Below are positions 33,757-48,200 of a stretch of 64,000 nucleotides of DNA, piece by piece. The DNA comes from Ilex aquifolium (taxonomy: Eukaryota > Streptophyta > Magnoliopsida > Aquifoliales > Aquifoliaceae). Below the pieces are notes generated by a model. That model was not told where the DNA came from, did no database searches, and was given only the letters and a program-made list of their open reading frames with translations. Made by a program: the position numbers and the translations under genes. The DNA is taken from positions 21,586,270 through 21,650,269 of the forward strand of contig OX637398.1 of assembly GCA_951799425.1 (NCBI GenBank), written 5' to 3'. Positions within the stretch are counted from its first letter, which is position 1; each line of letters opens with the position of its first letter.

Positions 33757-34101
33757 GGGTTTATATTACTTTTTGTCCTTAAAGTATGCATTTTTTGTTA
33801 GTTTAGTCCCTAAAGTATCAGTTTTGTCAATTTAGTCCCTAAAGTATTCAATTCATGTCACTTTGGTCCTTACACGGACGGACCGTTAAATTTTTTGACG
33901 AAAGTGACCACGTGTCATGCTATCAGACGGTATCACGTGGCCAACACGTGATCATTCCGTTAAAAAAATTAACGATATGTCTGTGTAAGGACCAAAGTGA
34001 CATGAATTGAATACTTTAGGAACCAAATTGATAAAATTGATACTTTAGGGTTGAAACTGATAAAAAATGCATACTTTAAGGGCCAAAAATACTATTAACC
34101 C
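33757..34101. mobile_element. 345-bp Mutator-like MITE
   Basis: Its arms form a long imperfect inverted repeat: TTTTTGTCCTTAAAGTATGC and CAATTTAGTCCCTAAAGTAT on the left, their complements on the right, starting GGGTTTATATTA. The flanks TAAATTTAA (33748-33756) / TAAATATAA (34102-34110) fit a 9-bp target duplication with one change. Confidence 0.7.
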
Positions 34102-34110
34102 TAAATATAA

Positions 34111-36186
34111 ATCCCACTTATCACAGCTCTTAAAAGTCAGGTCCTGGTCATCTTGTCTAGCCCTTAATTAACCATGTGGCATTTGAGTTGAAAGTTGAAA
34201 CAAGGATTGGAGGGCATATATTACTCTAGGGTTCAGATAAACATGTAAACATTACTGTCAAGGAATCAAAGGTTAATAAAAAAGATTCCTGTAAAAGGAG
34301 TAAAATCTACCAGATCTGTATGAGTAAGAAATTGGTATTCTTTATGAAGTGGAATAACCGTAGGTTTGGTCTTCACAAGTTTATCTGAGCTGTTCCAGTA
34401 TTGGTCCTATGCCATACTCCACCTCTTTGAAAGTGTACATAAAAAGTGGTTAGGCCACCATTTTGTTTTACTATCGAAAAGTCTTCCAATGGAAATCTTG
34501 TATGTTCCCTTCAGGTTTTTTTATTTCAAAACTTAGTTGGAAAAATAATAAGTGAGCAGAAAAACCAATCTGTTTTTCAAAGGGATGCAGTTTAGGTTCT
34601 GACTGTAAATTATGCATGTTGACTTTCATAGTGGTGCTTCTACTAGGGATTCATCAGTTTGCATGGTTTGAGGAAAGCCCCTGATCTTGGTAGAGTACTC
34701 CATTCTGTTAGTATCATGTGGGCCATTTGGAGGGAGCAAGTACTGATAGGAGGCGGAGCAACAAACATTTAGTGAAATTTGGAATTGCAGGACAGACAAA
34801 CAAGGCAATACTATGACAGTACAGACAAAATTATTCACACAAATGAATCCTGTATGTGATCTTTACCAGCTTCATTCAGAAGTATACTACTCAGCACAAG
34901 CACCATTTATGTAATAAAGCATCTCCAATGCATTGGGGCTGTATTTCACATGTGCAAACGTTATATTTTGGTATGCTACAAAACCAGAAGGTTATGTTTT
35001 GACATACCCACTCCAATGGTGAAATTTCGTCTTTTGGCAATTGGCACAACCACCATATGATTCAATCTCTATCGTATGATTTCGATCGTGTGTATCTAAT
35101 TACCTTTGCCACCAATACGCCACGGGGTATGACTTGCCAATGGTATCTATTCCCAATGGGCAACCCTGTCCATTTATTGCAGTGCACAAAGCCAAGTTAT
35201 TAACAATTAGTTGATTGGCTATTTGCACAAGATCATTTTAGGTAGTTTTGTTTGCCACATAAACTATTTTAATTGTTCTTTTCATTAGGTTTAAAGAGTA
35301 GGAATTCCGGTGTCTTACAACATCAAGATTGATCCTTCTGGATACGTACACTCCTCAAGTTCCACACACATCAGGTTATACTATGACAAATTCATGGGAT
35401 AGCCCCACGAGGGAACTTCTGAATTTTACTAACGAAAGCATCATATACTTGCTTTCGAAAATTAGAGAAGAGATGTCATCAAATCTACTCATTTTCTAAA
35501 ATCCATCTCCCATTAGGTATATCATCAGTTGTAACTTGTAAATACGTTTTGCTTCAAGAAGTTTGTAATTTTAGCATTATGCAGCTGATATTTTGTTATC
35601 CCATGCAAGTTGAGGTATAGGATATGGCCTAATCTCTCCAGGTTTCCAGGTTAGTTTCTAAACCAGTTAAATAAACAGAGAACTACTTTTTGGTGATTGC
35701 ATTTCTAGAGCTGTTTATCCTTCGGACTAAAATAAGAGGATAATCTCCATCAATGTTCCCCATTCAGCTTCCTAAAAGCAACACATGCAATTCCTTTAAA
35801 GCAACTGTTACTTTAAAGTGCTAATTTATGCATTTATTTCTTTTATTATCGGCTCTAGAAGGTTGTTCAGCCTAAGTAAGATGATAATTTTTGCCCAAGA
35901 CATACTTCTTGAAAGCAAAACTTTTCTTGCATTCCGGCTCTTAGCAGTCAATGCACCACAAATTTTTTTCTTTTCCAAGGCATGCAACTTGCACTTACAA
36001 AAATGATGTCAAATGCACAGAAAGAACATGCAGATCTCAATCTTACTTGAGAACTCACCTAACTAAAACTTGGACACTTCACTAATTCATTTTCAATCCA
36101 CCTAAAAAGAAAACAAAGACAAACATGTTGAATATGACCAAATGGAGAAATTGATTACTTGGATTCTTTAAAACCCCTTTACAAAC
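34111..36186. other. Spacer between copy B upstream DNA and the 3' end of copy C
   Basis: No gene is recognised. AAAGCATCTCCAATGC near 34918 and a CACTCCAATGG motif near 35010 resemble MITE ends, but I could not pair them with confidence. Confidence 0.4.
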
Positions 36187-39100
36187 TCAGAAACCAGCTG
36201 GAAATCCACCCTTTCTTGGATCACTTACAGCAACAAGCTCCCCAAGCTTCAAAGGCCCCAACTTTTGAACAACAAATTGACAAACACTCCCACGAGCAAG
36301 GCTTCGCAGGACATGACCCTTCTTTCGTAGAGCTACCCTCGTCTTTGCAGGAACTTCAATGTGGTCGTGAGTCACAGTTGTCCAATTTTCATAATACAGC
36401 ACACCAGGAATCAACTGCATTCATAATTTTTCTTCAGTTAAGAGGTCAAAGGCTAGCCACTGGCGTGTTGGAGCAACAGTTAGAAAACCAGGTTACAAAG
36501 AAATTCTAATTGTACTACGGACCTGATGATAATATCTCGGAGCCAGGACAGAAGAGAGTGGATCCAGTTTGTTAGCAAAATGGTTCAGGAATACCTCGGT
36601 AGTCCCAGCAATTATCAAGGCTCCCCCACTTGCGCCGAAAACAGCTTTCAGGCGTTCCCCCTGCAAACAAATAAAGCAGATGTGATGCAGTAAAGACAAC
36701 GCACGCCCTTATGTTTTCTTCCTTGATCTGCAATATGAACCTCATACAGAGTTGCGCAATTTGGTAGAGCATTGGGTTTTAACATAATAGTCGCAGGTTC
36801 AACTGTTCAAGTCCTGCTATACCCAAGCATACCTTTCACTCTACAATAAGTAAGGATGCGTAGTAGCATTCAAAGGTCACTAAACACATAATTATCTCCA
36901 GAGAAATCAAACAATTACGATTAGAATGTCAGATGACCGTTGCATCAAAACATTCTGGTTGAATCGCATAATATATTTGGTTTGAGTGGACATTTATAGA
37001 CTTGAATGTTATCAGGGCTGGTTATAAGCAATTTGAGACCTAACGTAACCACTCTAAGTGAGGCCTTTTATACTTAGATTTTAGCAAAGGTTGCAGATAG
37101 GGATGAATAATTAAATTTGAAGCATCTTTCTTCAAGGTGAGAAAAGAGATTGTAGAAGAAATTTACAAAAAAGGAAATGCTTGTAAGCGAGAGGTGTAGA
37201 TAGAAGTTTGCTAAAACTCAATCAGCTTTTTAACGTTATGGAAGATGAAAATATTCTCAATGTTATTTTAAAAACTGAACTACTCTATCTTTTGGGCTTT
37301 TTTCCAAGTTGGGGCAGCTAGGTTGATTTTGCAAGCCATTCTCCAAAACCATCCTTGTTGATTCCAAAACACTTGAATGCTGGGATGCCATTAAGGAAAA
37401 GATGAGGATAAATTAGTCAAAAAAAATCTTTCCCAAGGTGAGGCCCTGTGCGACTGCTTGAGTTGCATATAGCTTGAGCCAGGCCTGAATGTGATTTTAG
37501 TAGTTTCAGAAGGCATTGCACAACATTATTGATAAACCGATTGATTTATCATTTGACGTAATTCCAATTCAAGTGATCACGCTCCGAAGAGCAAAAGAGC
37601 AGCACATTACCTTTAGGACAATGGTGGGTGACATAGATGACAATGGCCTTTTGGAAGGAAGGATGAAATTTGCAGCAGCTGCTGCTGGTGTCTTGCCAGC
37701 AGGGACAGAAAAATCATTCATCTGATTGTTAAGGAGAATCCCAGTACTTGGTGATAGAAATCGCGATCCAAAGAAGAAGTTTATAGATGTAGTCAAGGAC
37801 ACAGCATTTCGTGCACGATCTACAATGGATATATGAGTGGTGCCCTGGTCAGTTAATAAGGGAGGGGTGACCTGGGAAGGGATCTGATTCCACCTATAAA
37901 GAACAAATATTCAATAAGACAAATTAAGCCAGGCAGAAGCATTATTGATGGGCATCCATGGCCAAAACACCATAAAAATGACATAGTTAAAATAATGTCT
38001 CAGGTCGGCATTTTTGAAGAACTTGACAGAGGAGAGAGTAGAAATTGTTTAGAGAACAAAATGTCTAAAAGTTTAAGCTGTTAGCTAATGGACCCTCAGT
38101 ATCTATCAAGGTTCCAATGCCCTTCTTCACGTGTGACCCTCCGCTCACCCGTGCAGGAGACATACAACAAAGTGCATCGATGTGCACACATAGAACCTAA
38201 ACATGATGCCTCACTATGCACAAATATAATGGGGGAACAATGCTAACAGTGCAACTTGAACACAAGCCTTTAGCAACAAAAGATTTGACATTATGCTAAA
38301 GCATTCAACTCAAATCGATTGACAATGAATAGTCTCACAAAATTCCAATACTCGTTTGGGGGATGTTATATAATGATGTGGGACAACCTTGAATACTATA
38401 CGCACAAACGAGAGGGAACCACAATCTGGTCCAATAATTTTGACAGGAATTTTCAACGTGCTCTATATTGTATTGAAAATTTTTCCACCGGAACACTATC
38501 ATCTTGATACTTCTCTATAAACATTATATGCTCCTGACCATGCAGCTCACAGGCATCTTCCGATCTATCCACCATTCTAAACGCAACTGAATAGATGGGA
38601 TTCAATATAGATCTTAGCTAAAAGAATTGATAATGACAAAGTTTACCAATAACACAACTATAATACAAATCACCGCTTGATATACTACTCTCTCTCTCTC
38701 TCTCTCTCTTCCTCTTTGTGGGGGACAAGAGATTATACACATTCTAGACGGCGCCACACATCAAGACGCAGGGGTTTTGAGTTTAAGTCATCTTCTTTTG
38801 GGCCATCGTTCATGGTTTTATCTCAGTAACTGCCCAATGTGTGTGGAGTTGAAAGATTGCAAATGTGTGGTATCTCCCTGATTGAACTGCAAGCAAGAAT
38901 CAAAATTTCATTTTCTTTCCGCTGAAATGATCGAAACATTTCAATTTCGATGGAAACCACAATAAAAATGATTGAATATCAAAGTCCTATGTTACAAAGT
39001 GTTTCAGGATGTTTTAAGATGTATTGAGATATTTCGGGATGTTTGGGAATCAAAATTCTGAATTTTTTCATTCGGTTTCCATAACATTCCAAATCGTTTC

Positions 39101-42100
39101 CAAAACATTTCTGAGATATTGTTGTTTCCAAGTTGACTAAAATAATGCACCGAAACAGAATTTTACGTCCTTTAGTACTAGGGAAATGGAAAAAAAAAAA
39201 AAAGGATGCTTTTTAGAAAATAAATCAAAATGATTCATGGACAATTTGCCACCCATTTTTGCATAATTGATCAAGCCACACGAGTGTGGTCAAATATTAA
39301 TTACTTGGCCCAATGATTGGAATCAATTGAAAAATCTAAGCAGCACTGAACTTGTATTCATATAATAACTGTGCGTATACAGATATAAGCATGCGCAAGA
39401 GTTGGCTTAAAGCCTCACATAATATAAATGAGACAAATTAAAAAAATAAAGACAGCTACAGTGGGATAAACACATGATGAAGGGTTCTAGTCTGTCGATG
39501 ATTAATTTGATTACTTAAAAAGCTGCTTACCTGCCACCATAGCGATTGGCACTGGAAGTAACATTATCAGATGTGGTTTGCTTTAGCCCAGATGCAAAGT
39601 TAGTAGAGAGCATGTCGGATAGAACTTCTTTTACATTAACAAAATCTGGATCACCAAGATTCATCCTCATAGCAAATGCATGTTTCAAAGCTTCAATGTG
39701 CCTATGGACACCAAGTGGGCCAGATACATTCAGAGGAAGCCCATATTGGGCAAGCAAGTTCAATATCTGTAGCAGTAGAAGCAAATGGAGTACATTATTT
39801 GAAACCCTCTACAAAGCATCATACTCAACAACAAAGGGAAAGCAAGAGATACACTTACAAGCACCATCGCAGCACCCCCAGAGGAAGGAGGAGGTATACC
39901 AAGTACTTTTAGCCCTATGATGCCTGCAGAAATCGGTTCTCGTAGTTTCACTTGATACTTCTGCAAGTCCTCCATTGTCAGTATCCCTCCAGCCTTGTGA
40001 ACATCTGCAACAATATTGGATCCAATTGATCCATTATATAAGATGTCCAGGCCATATTTTGAAATTTTTCCAAGTGTATTTGCTAGATTTATATTGCGGC
40101 AGATGTCGCCTGGTTTCAAAAGGATCCCTCTCGGTGCAAATATCTCACGAAGTCCCTTATCTGCCTTTATTTGTGGTGCAGTTTTAACCATCTGCGTGTA
40201 GAGGAATGGTGAAATCTTGAATCCATTACGAGCAAGGTTCTCAGCTGGAATTACAAGTCTCTTCCATGGAAGCTTTCCGTATGATTTCCAAGCTTTGTGA
40301 AGGCCAGCAAGTTCCCCAGGAACTGCTATGGAGAGGGGGCCACTAGCTTTCAGAGCAGGATTTTTGGCATATCTGGTCTAGAAATTAATGGCAAAGAGTT
40401 AGGTGGGGCTGCTTTCATATGTCCAATAAGCACTATTAGATTAACAATATCAGTGAGAAAGCTACTCTAATGAGTGCCAAAATAAGCTTTGCTACTATTA
40501 ACACAAGTTGTCTACATTAAATAGTATAAATATTATAGCATCTCACTATTTTATTTACAAGGAAACCAAAATTTCAGGAAAGGGCCAAAGGAGCACAACA
40601 CAAGAATCACAACCTATACAAGGATCACAACAAAGAAAAACCCCTAATTACACAAAACTTCAGAAGGTCTACAGAAAACATCTCAGTGACCGTTACATTC
40701 TCCCAAATACCTAAAAACAACATATTAGAAAAAATGTGTTGTTGCTTGATCGCTCTCAAGTCCTCCCCTTCAAATGCTATAACATATTATAGCATCTCCA
40801 TTTCTGTCTCCTTGATGACACTTCATAGAAAGACATCAACTTGAACAGTCCTGATAAAGCACATGTTCAAACACCCCTTCACCCCTCCAAGAAGAAGAAT
40901 AGGAAGCATAGTCAACCACCATGGCCTCATGCATGGATGCACCAAAATGCTAAAAGATGTCTAAAAGTCATCTTTAAAGCTTGATCTCGAGACCAAGAAT
41001 TGAGCCAACAGTGCACTCCCTATCCATCAACCTTTGCTAACACTAGTCAGCTCCTGCGAGTTCCACCCATTTCGTGTTTCCTTCCACAACACTACACCTT
41101 GAGATATCCTCACCACCAAGAAGTCTAATCATATATGTAAAGAGAACTTATATATTACATCGAATTGTTAGAATCATCCAAGTTGGTTTATTTAGTTAAG
41201 GGGACTCTTCACGTACCGCCAATGGGTTTTAATAGAGTTTTTTTACACTTGGACCTTGGGTGACCAGTAGATCAAGTTTCTTACCAATTTGAATTTTCCA
41301 GTATCCATGTTTGTTAGCCCTATAGAGAAGTCAGGATCCCAAATGAGCAAGGATATGAAGAATAGCTGTCATCCCACATTGAAGGGTCACCCAAGGTTGA
41401 TTTCATCCCAATATATGGTTAAGAGCCTCTCCACTTATTGCAAAGTGGTTTCGAGTCGGATACTTTAATAACAATATTTCTCCAAAAAAATTGATTTTTC
41501 AGCCCTTTTGTCACTCAAGTGAAGAATGAGCATACTACACTATGGGTGTACTGAAAGAGGCATATTTAGGCAAACAACCTCATATTCCAAATCACACTCT
41601 CTAACAGACCATAGAGTATAACTTTTGATGTACTTTGCATGCTTGATCAATAGAATCTTTTTATTTACCCGAAAAAAAAATTTGCATTCAAACAAAGAGT
41701 TGTGTTTGCTAACCTTCTCGTATTGGAACTAAAGCACTAAGAAGGTCACATCTTTCCAGCTGCCAAAGGAAGAGATGTAAAGGTTATCTAGAGTACCTAT
41801 TGTGGCGAACACATCTACTGGCATGTCATGTTTGGACAATATACTCGCAACCCAACTCCCCAAACCATTCATTTCCTTAAGACACTCACAAGTAGTACCA
41901 ATTTGAAACTTCCACAAGTTTTTTTCCTCCTTCGAAGGGGGAAGCATAGCGTAACTTATTTAGTGTATGTCCATTCCAAACCCTACCCATACGAAATCTC
42001 TCTTCGTTCTCAGGTTTGTTGTTTTTTCATTCCAATTGTCACAACATAAATGTTTCTAAGCTATCTTTACCTAGATTAAACTCCTCTATTTTCATTTGAA

Positions 42101-45100
42101 TTTCTAACCTTTCAAAATAAATAACTTTTCTATCTTATTTTCTTTTACCTTCTTCTTCTACTGATTTAGGGTTTCATATTTCTCTCTCTAATCCTAAGTC
42201 CTGCTATAGATTTGGGCTTTTCCCATGGAACCACATAATTATTTCTTTATCCTTTCTTTTCTTATGTCCTTTCCATAGTTCTGATTCACAAAACCTGTCC
42301 ATTCTTTCATTTCTTTTTCTCGTAAGTTATATCCAATAACATCTTTGCCATCCCCTGTTTTTCTAGTCTATTTTTTCTCCCAAAATGGAAGCTAAATCTA
42401 GTTCTGAAAAAAATTAATCACTCAAGAATCTCTCTATACTCAAACCCTTTAAACTCCCAAGAAATCTGACAGTTCTATATGGTGGGGAGGGTGCTTTTGA
42501 AAACTGTCCTGAATAAACTAGGGGTAAGTAATGTGTTGTTAGGAGCTTGGAAAACTACAAAGGCTTTCTCCTGGGAGAAAAACACCTACATGTTTGTTTT
42601 CAAAGAGGAGGGTGATAGAAACAAGATCTATGAGGAAGGCCCATGGTCAATTATAGAAGCTCTACTTGTTTTGAAAAAATGCTCTCCTTAGGCCACTTTG
42701 AGAGATTACGATTTCCAATTTGCAAAGTTATGGTTTCAAATCTAGGGACTCCCGTTTGATATGATGGCTAAGAACAATGTTTGGAGGATTGGACAGGTGA
42801 TTGGGAACCTACCCAACGGGAGGATTCAGGGAGTAGTCTACAGCTCTCCAGAAATTATCTGAGGGTGAAGTGTTGCATTGATATTACAGAACCCCTTAGG
42901 AAAGGTTTTTTCCTGGTTCGAGACAATCGGGATGACTTGCGGATTACTTTTAGATTTGAGCGATTATCTGATTTCTGCTATTTTTGTGGTCGTATAAGTC
43001 TGGGGCTTTGTTCCCTGATTATGGTCCGGAACTTCGAGCGATTCCAAATCAATCAACTGTTTTCTTTAGGGAAAACTGGTCTTTTAAGGAGAAGATAGTA
43101 GGTGATATATTTGGAGAAGAGATCTTTCAAGGAGAAACCTATCGGAGTGTGGATCAATCGTCGGCAAGTGAAAAAGACTTTGAGGGATCTACTCAATGTG
43201 CTACCTACGCGGAGGATGATTGTGGTGGAGGATCAGTGAAGGTTAGAGTAATAGAATCAATACTAAGCTCTAGTGAGGCGACACATGGTGCAAGGGAGCC
43301 GGCTAGGGTACAAACGATTATGGGAGACCAGTTAGTGGTACAAGAGATGAAACAGAGAAGGAGGGTAGCAGAAGGGGTAAACCAGCATTCTCTTATATAT
43401 GTTTTATAGTGGAATACCCCCTATCAGCAAAGTCTGCTTAACATCACAAAAAGGCCTTCGTCCAATGGGTATTATGTCACAGAACCTCCAGAAAGCCCAA
43501 CTAAGGTCCAATGTCTTGAAGAGTTGGTTTGGTTAACAAAAGTGGGGAGGCCTTAAGCTTGAGAGAAGTGGAAGTATAGAGAGATGGGCCAACCCAGACA
43601 GAAGACCTAACCAGTATCCATAAGGGATGGGAACCTAATTAGCCCTAAATATTGCAGATTTATCATATCATTTGTGGACTAATTGTCACAGGTTTGGGCT
43701 TAATTGTATTTGGTTAATGTTATATTTTATTTTATCATGATTTAATTAGTGCTTGTCTATTTTGCAAGAAAAATGGTGAGATTAGGAGACAAATAAGCAA
43801 ACATGGGAGTGGAATACACAAAGGAAAGAAGAAAATTAAAGATTGAAGAATTGAAGGCCACGTCCGGACATCAATTGTCCAAGTCCGGATGTGAGGTTCT
43901 GTATCAGAGGCAAAATTAGGCTGAGTTTCTAGTATTTGACGTCCAGACGTAATTAAAGCCACGTCTAAATGCGCGTTGAACCGCCTATGACGTCCGGATG
44001 TCATAAAATCCACATTCGGACGCGTGTTTATGCTCCCAGCCAATGAGAAAGGTCCGATGACGCGAGGAGGAGATCTTCTTCCTCTTTTGGAAAGTACTTT
44101 GGTACTTTCTAGAGAGCTTAGAGTTTCATACCAAATTTGGAAATTTTGTATTAAGATTAATTTGATAATTTCTTCATTTTCACTGGCTAATCCTTTTGAC
44201 TAAGGCTAGGAGAAGTTTTAATATACTTGGGTATGTAAATTAGATCTTATGTCATTCATTTCAGGTTTTCTTGAATAATTCAATCCTTCTTCTTTTAGCA
44301 AAACTTTCTCTCTATATAATCTCTTGAAATATTATGCTATATGTAATGAATACTTGAGATTCCCTATGAGTTGAATAGCTAGATGTAAATGATTGAGTTG
44401 AATTGCTGGAGTTTTCCTATAATTATTTGATTCGTTGGTTTTTATGAATGTGGATGTTTGATTGTTCAATTACTTGTTTTATATAGACTCCGGGTGTGGT
44501 GAATGCTTGTAATTGACAATTAGCTATTTGGATTCAGTTAGATTAACTCTTTGATTATACATTAGAGAATTTCCTAATTAATTATTGTCAAACCCTTCAA
44601 TTGAGTTCACTCTCTAGTTGATTCTCAATACAATGCCTTAGTATTTCTCCCAAATAGGCCTGTCAAAATCTAACACGGCACGATTAACCGACACGAATCG
44701 ATACTGATTAAGCCGGTTTGGGTGAGACCTTAACGGGTTCGGATGATAAACGGGTTGACCCGTTTAACACGTTTAATAAACGGGTCATGTTCGGGTGAGA
44801 CGTGTCAACCCGTTTATAACCCGTTTAAATAAAATGAATATAATAAATTAATAATTGTTTTAAAAAAATTAACCATAATTTTTTTTTTTTTAGTGACAGT
44901 TACACAAAAAATATATAAAGTTATCTTCCCTAACCCTAATTCTTTCTACGCTAAAGCCTTGTTGCGCCTCCACTCTTCTGCTCCTCTCTCTCTCTCTCTC
45001 TCTCTTGCTCGAGCAAAGACATCTCAGATCGAGCAAAGACATCTCAGTCGCTGACCACGGAGACTTCGAGCAAAGACATCTCAGATCTTAGACAAGTGAA

Positions 45101-48100
45101 AACAGGTAAGTTCTGTTATTTGTGTGTTCTTTGTTATTTGTATTTAAATATGTTATTTGTACTTTGTGTGTGTTCTTTCTTCCCCAAACCATCGCTGATT
45201 TGTGATGTTTTAATTTTTTTATTTATTATGGATTGAAAACCCCAGGTCTGTTTCTTTTCCCAGCTATGTTTGCAACTAATTGCAAAGTTTGTTCTTTAAA
45301 TAAGTTTATTTCTTACGTAGAAGTTCAAAATGTTACAATGTTTTGGGGCTTCTGAGCACTTGCTTTGGCTTCTTGCCTAGAATCTGGGTTTAACTTCCCA
45401 TGCGCTTGAGTATAATTGATGTGTAAGACCTGCTCAACTGTAAATGTGTAATTATTATGTAAGATAAATTATGGTGTTCCCATACATGGTATTTAATCAG
45501 AATGTTGTACGGGACTTCTTTGTTGTTAATGTTATCACCTTTGTTTTTTATGTTCTTTCTTTTCTTCTTTGTTTTTTTTTTCTTGGGCTGGGGTTGTAAA
45601 ATACTCTGTTGTCTTTTTGATTTTGATCTTTTATCAGGTTTTGAATCTCTGGGATTGGGGATTCGGTTATTATTTGTACATGATTTGATCTGACTGTTTA
45701 TATTGAGTTAATTTGAATTTTTATGTATAATTTCTAATTGTAACTTTTATAAAGGTTGATTTTTTTGTTTTTGTTTTTATCTATTCTGGTGTTAGGCTGG
45801 GTTGCTGAGAAAATATAGGGAAGAGGGGTGGGTGTGTATGTAGGTATGTATCAGTTTGTGTGTGTGTGTTTTTTTTTTTTTTTTTTTGGGGGGGGGGGTG
45901 ATATCTATTGTATGTAGGTATGAATTGAAGTTCACTTTTGCCAGAAACTGTCCAAACTTTGATTTGTATTAGAGATTGGATTCATAGGAAGAGCAGTAAG
46001 TTTGATTCCATTTTTACTAGTATTATTTTTCTCATTATCCCAATTCATGTGATCATTGATTCATTTATGTTTTGTTGTGCTTACTTGTAAATGATTCTAG
46101 TGATGATTCGGAAGGGGAAATAGATGATGATGTTTTCAATCAAAATATGAAGTCTAATAAAGCTAAATCCGCTCAATATTCTAATTATATATCTATCATT
46201 GATCATGACTAAAGAGAGGTATTGAAATATATAGCTTGTAATGCCAAGTTTTTGTTACTTATCTAGTTATGAGTCTATTTAATTATTAATGTTATATAAT
46301 ATTTCATTTTCATTTGTGTAGGCCATGAAAATTTGGTTGTTGAATCTGCTCGTTGTCGTGGAGGTGGAGATTTGATCTCTTTCACGGGATTTTGTGAATC
46401 ATGGAATTTGGTGTTGTTTGGGATTGTTATTTGGTATAAGTGTGTTATTTCGGATTATATTTATGATTTGTAATATGGTTGTTGATGGAATTTGGTTATT
46501 TTGGATTGTACTTTGTACTTTGTAATATAGTGTGGTATCTCTAAATATCACATATATTTGTGTTAGTTTGTCAGTTTTATAAAGTTATATAGCATTTTTA
46601 AATAAACAGGTAAATGGGTCAAACGGGTGGTTTATCGTGTTAACCCGACCCTACCCAACCGACTCATTTAAAATTAGACGTGTTAAACGAGTCGTGTCGT
46701 GTTACCCGTTTATTAAAAGGTTCGTGTTCGTGTTTAGATTTTTTACTCATTTATTAAACGTGTCGTGTACGGGTTTACATGTTTTTCACCCGTCACCCGT
46801 TTATCCCGACACGTTTGACACCCCTACTCCCAAATCATTTTTTCTAAACAATTTTAGTTTATTTGTTCTAAATTCCAATTACCAAATCACTCTCTCAGAC
46901 ATTCACATATTTTTTTTATGAATCATTTTTCACACTCCGAAATTTCCATCTCCCTGTGGATCGACCTTGGACTCTACCAAGATTTACTACTTGTTTGACA
47001 ACCTATACTTGGGTTTACAACTTCCAAGGCGAAGTAAGTTTTTGGCGCCGTTGTCGGGAAGGAGGCGCAATTGAGGAGTGTTCCATCGTCATTTGAGGTT
47101 TGCTCAGTTTTTCATAAGCGGAGATTGGGTAAACTCTTTCCACTTTTACATACTTGTCATTGAATTTTGTTGCATTTTATTTTATTTTACTACTTGTGTT
47201 AGTTATTGTTTCATGAACTCTTGGCATAGAGAGATTGGTGGAGGGTTGATTAGGGAGGATCTTGACTCATTATTTGGAGATTTATTGGACACACCCCAAC
47301 GAGCACACACACATTGTAGAATGGCACAAAATCTACCAATGAGTCAAAACCCTTTCCTACCACCACATACCCAATTAGTCCAAAATCCCGAGTTACCTCA
47401 AAACCCACAAGGGGTTCGCAATACTTTCATGCCACAACCGGACCCAACCGGGGAATAATGATGTAATCATGGTGACAATGAGGAGTATGAGGAAGTGAAC
47501 AACGCGCATGCTAATGTAAATTTTAATAATGCTAGAACATTGAAAGAGTACTTACATCTTGCCCGTCACACTACAGCTTCATGCATTATTTTTTCCGTGC
47601 AAGCTCACTATTTTGTCTTTAAATCGGGCATGATTGCATCGTTGCCTACATTTCATGGTTTAGATTCCGAAAAATTCCTATCTTCATATCTGTGATTTTG
47701 AGGAGATTTATGCCACATTCCAAGACTAACGACTTGATTGCAAGGATTGCAATATTAGCTAGGAAGATTGAGGCGACAAAGATGAAAAAAGTGAATGAGG
47801 TTCAAACCGTGCCTCAAGAGGAGTTGTGTGAGACCTTACACGCATTGCATGACATTTTGATAAATGTTATGGGCTAATGCGTACTTTATGATAATTTGTG
47901 ATATTAATCTGGGGGTTAAATTATAATTACAGGAATTATGGCAGTTGGTGAAAATCTTGATTTATAACCCTAACGGTTGAATTTTTGTGATAAGATTTGT
48001 GTATGCGTATAAACCATAAACGGAATTATGTGGTGCAAGTGTTAAAGGGAGAAACTAAAAGGGACCTAAGTGTAGCTAGGTCAGAACTTTCTTTAGCTTT

Positions 48101-48143
48101 CCTCTTAAACGTTGTATATACATAGGGCATATATGAGTGTATG

Positions 48144-48200
<57 letters not shown>

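Noticed and set aside
41729..41947. Minus-strand frame with LSKHDMPVDVFATIGTLDNL
   Set aside because: The composition is plausible, but it is short, lies in the repeat-rich intron of copy C, and I recognise no family or splice support.
43735..44043. Minus-strand 102-residue frame near the Athila-like LTR
   Set aside because: It is built from the inverted GACGTCCGGATGTC-type LTR repeats and has no family features.
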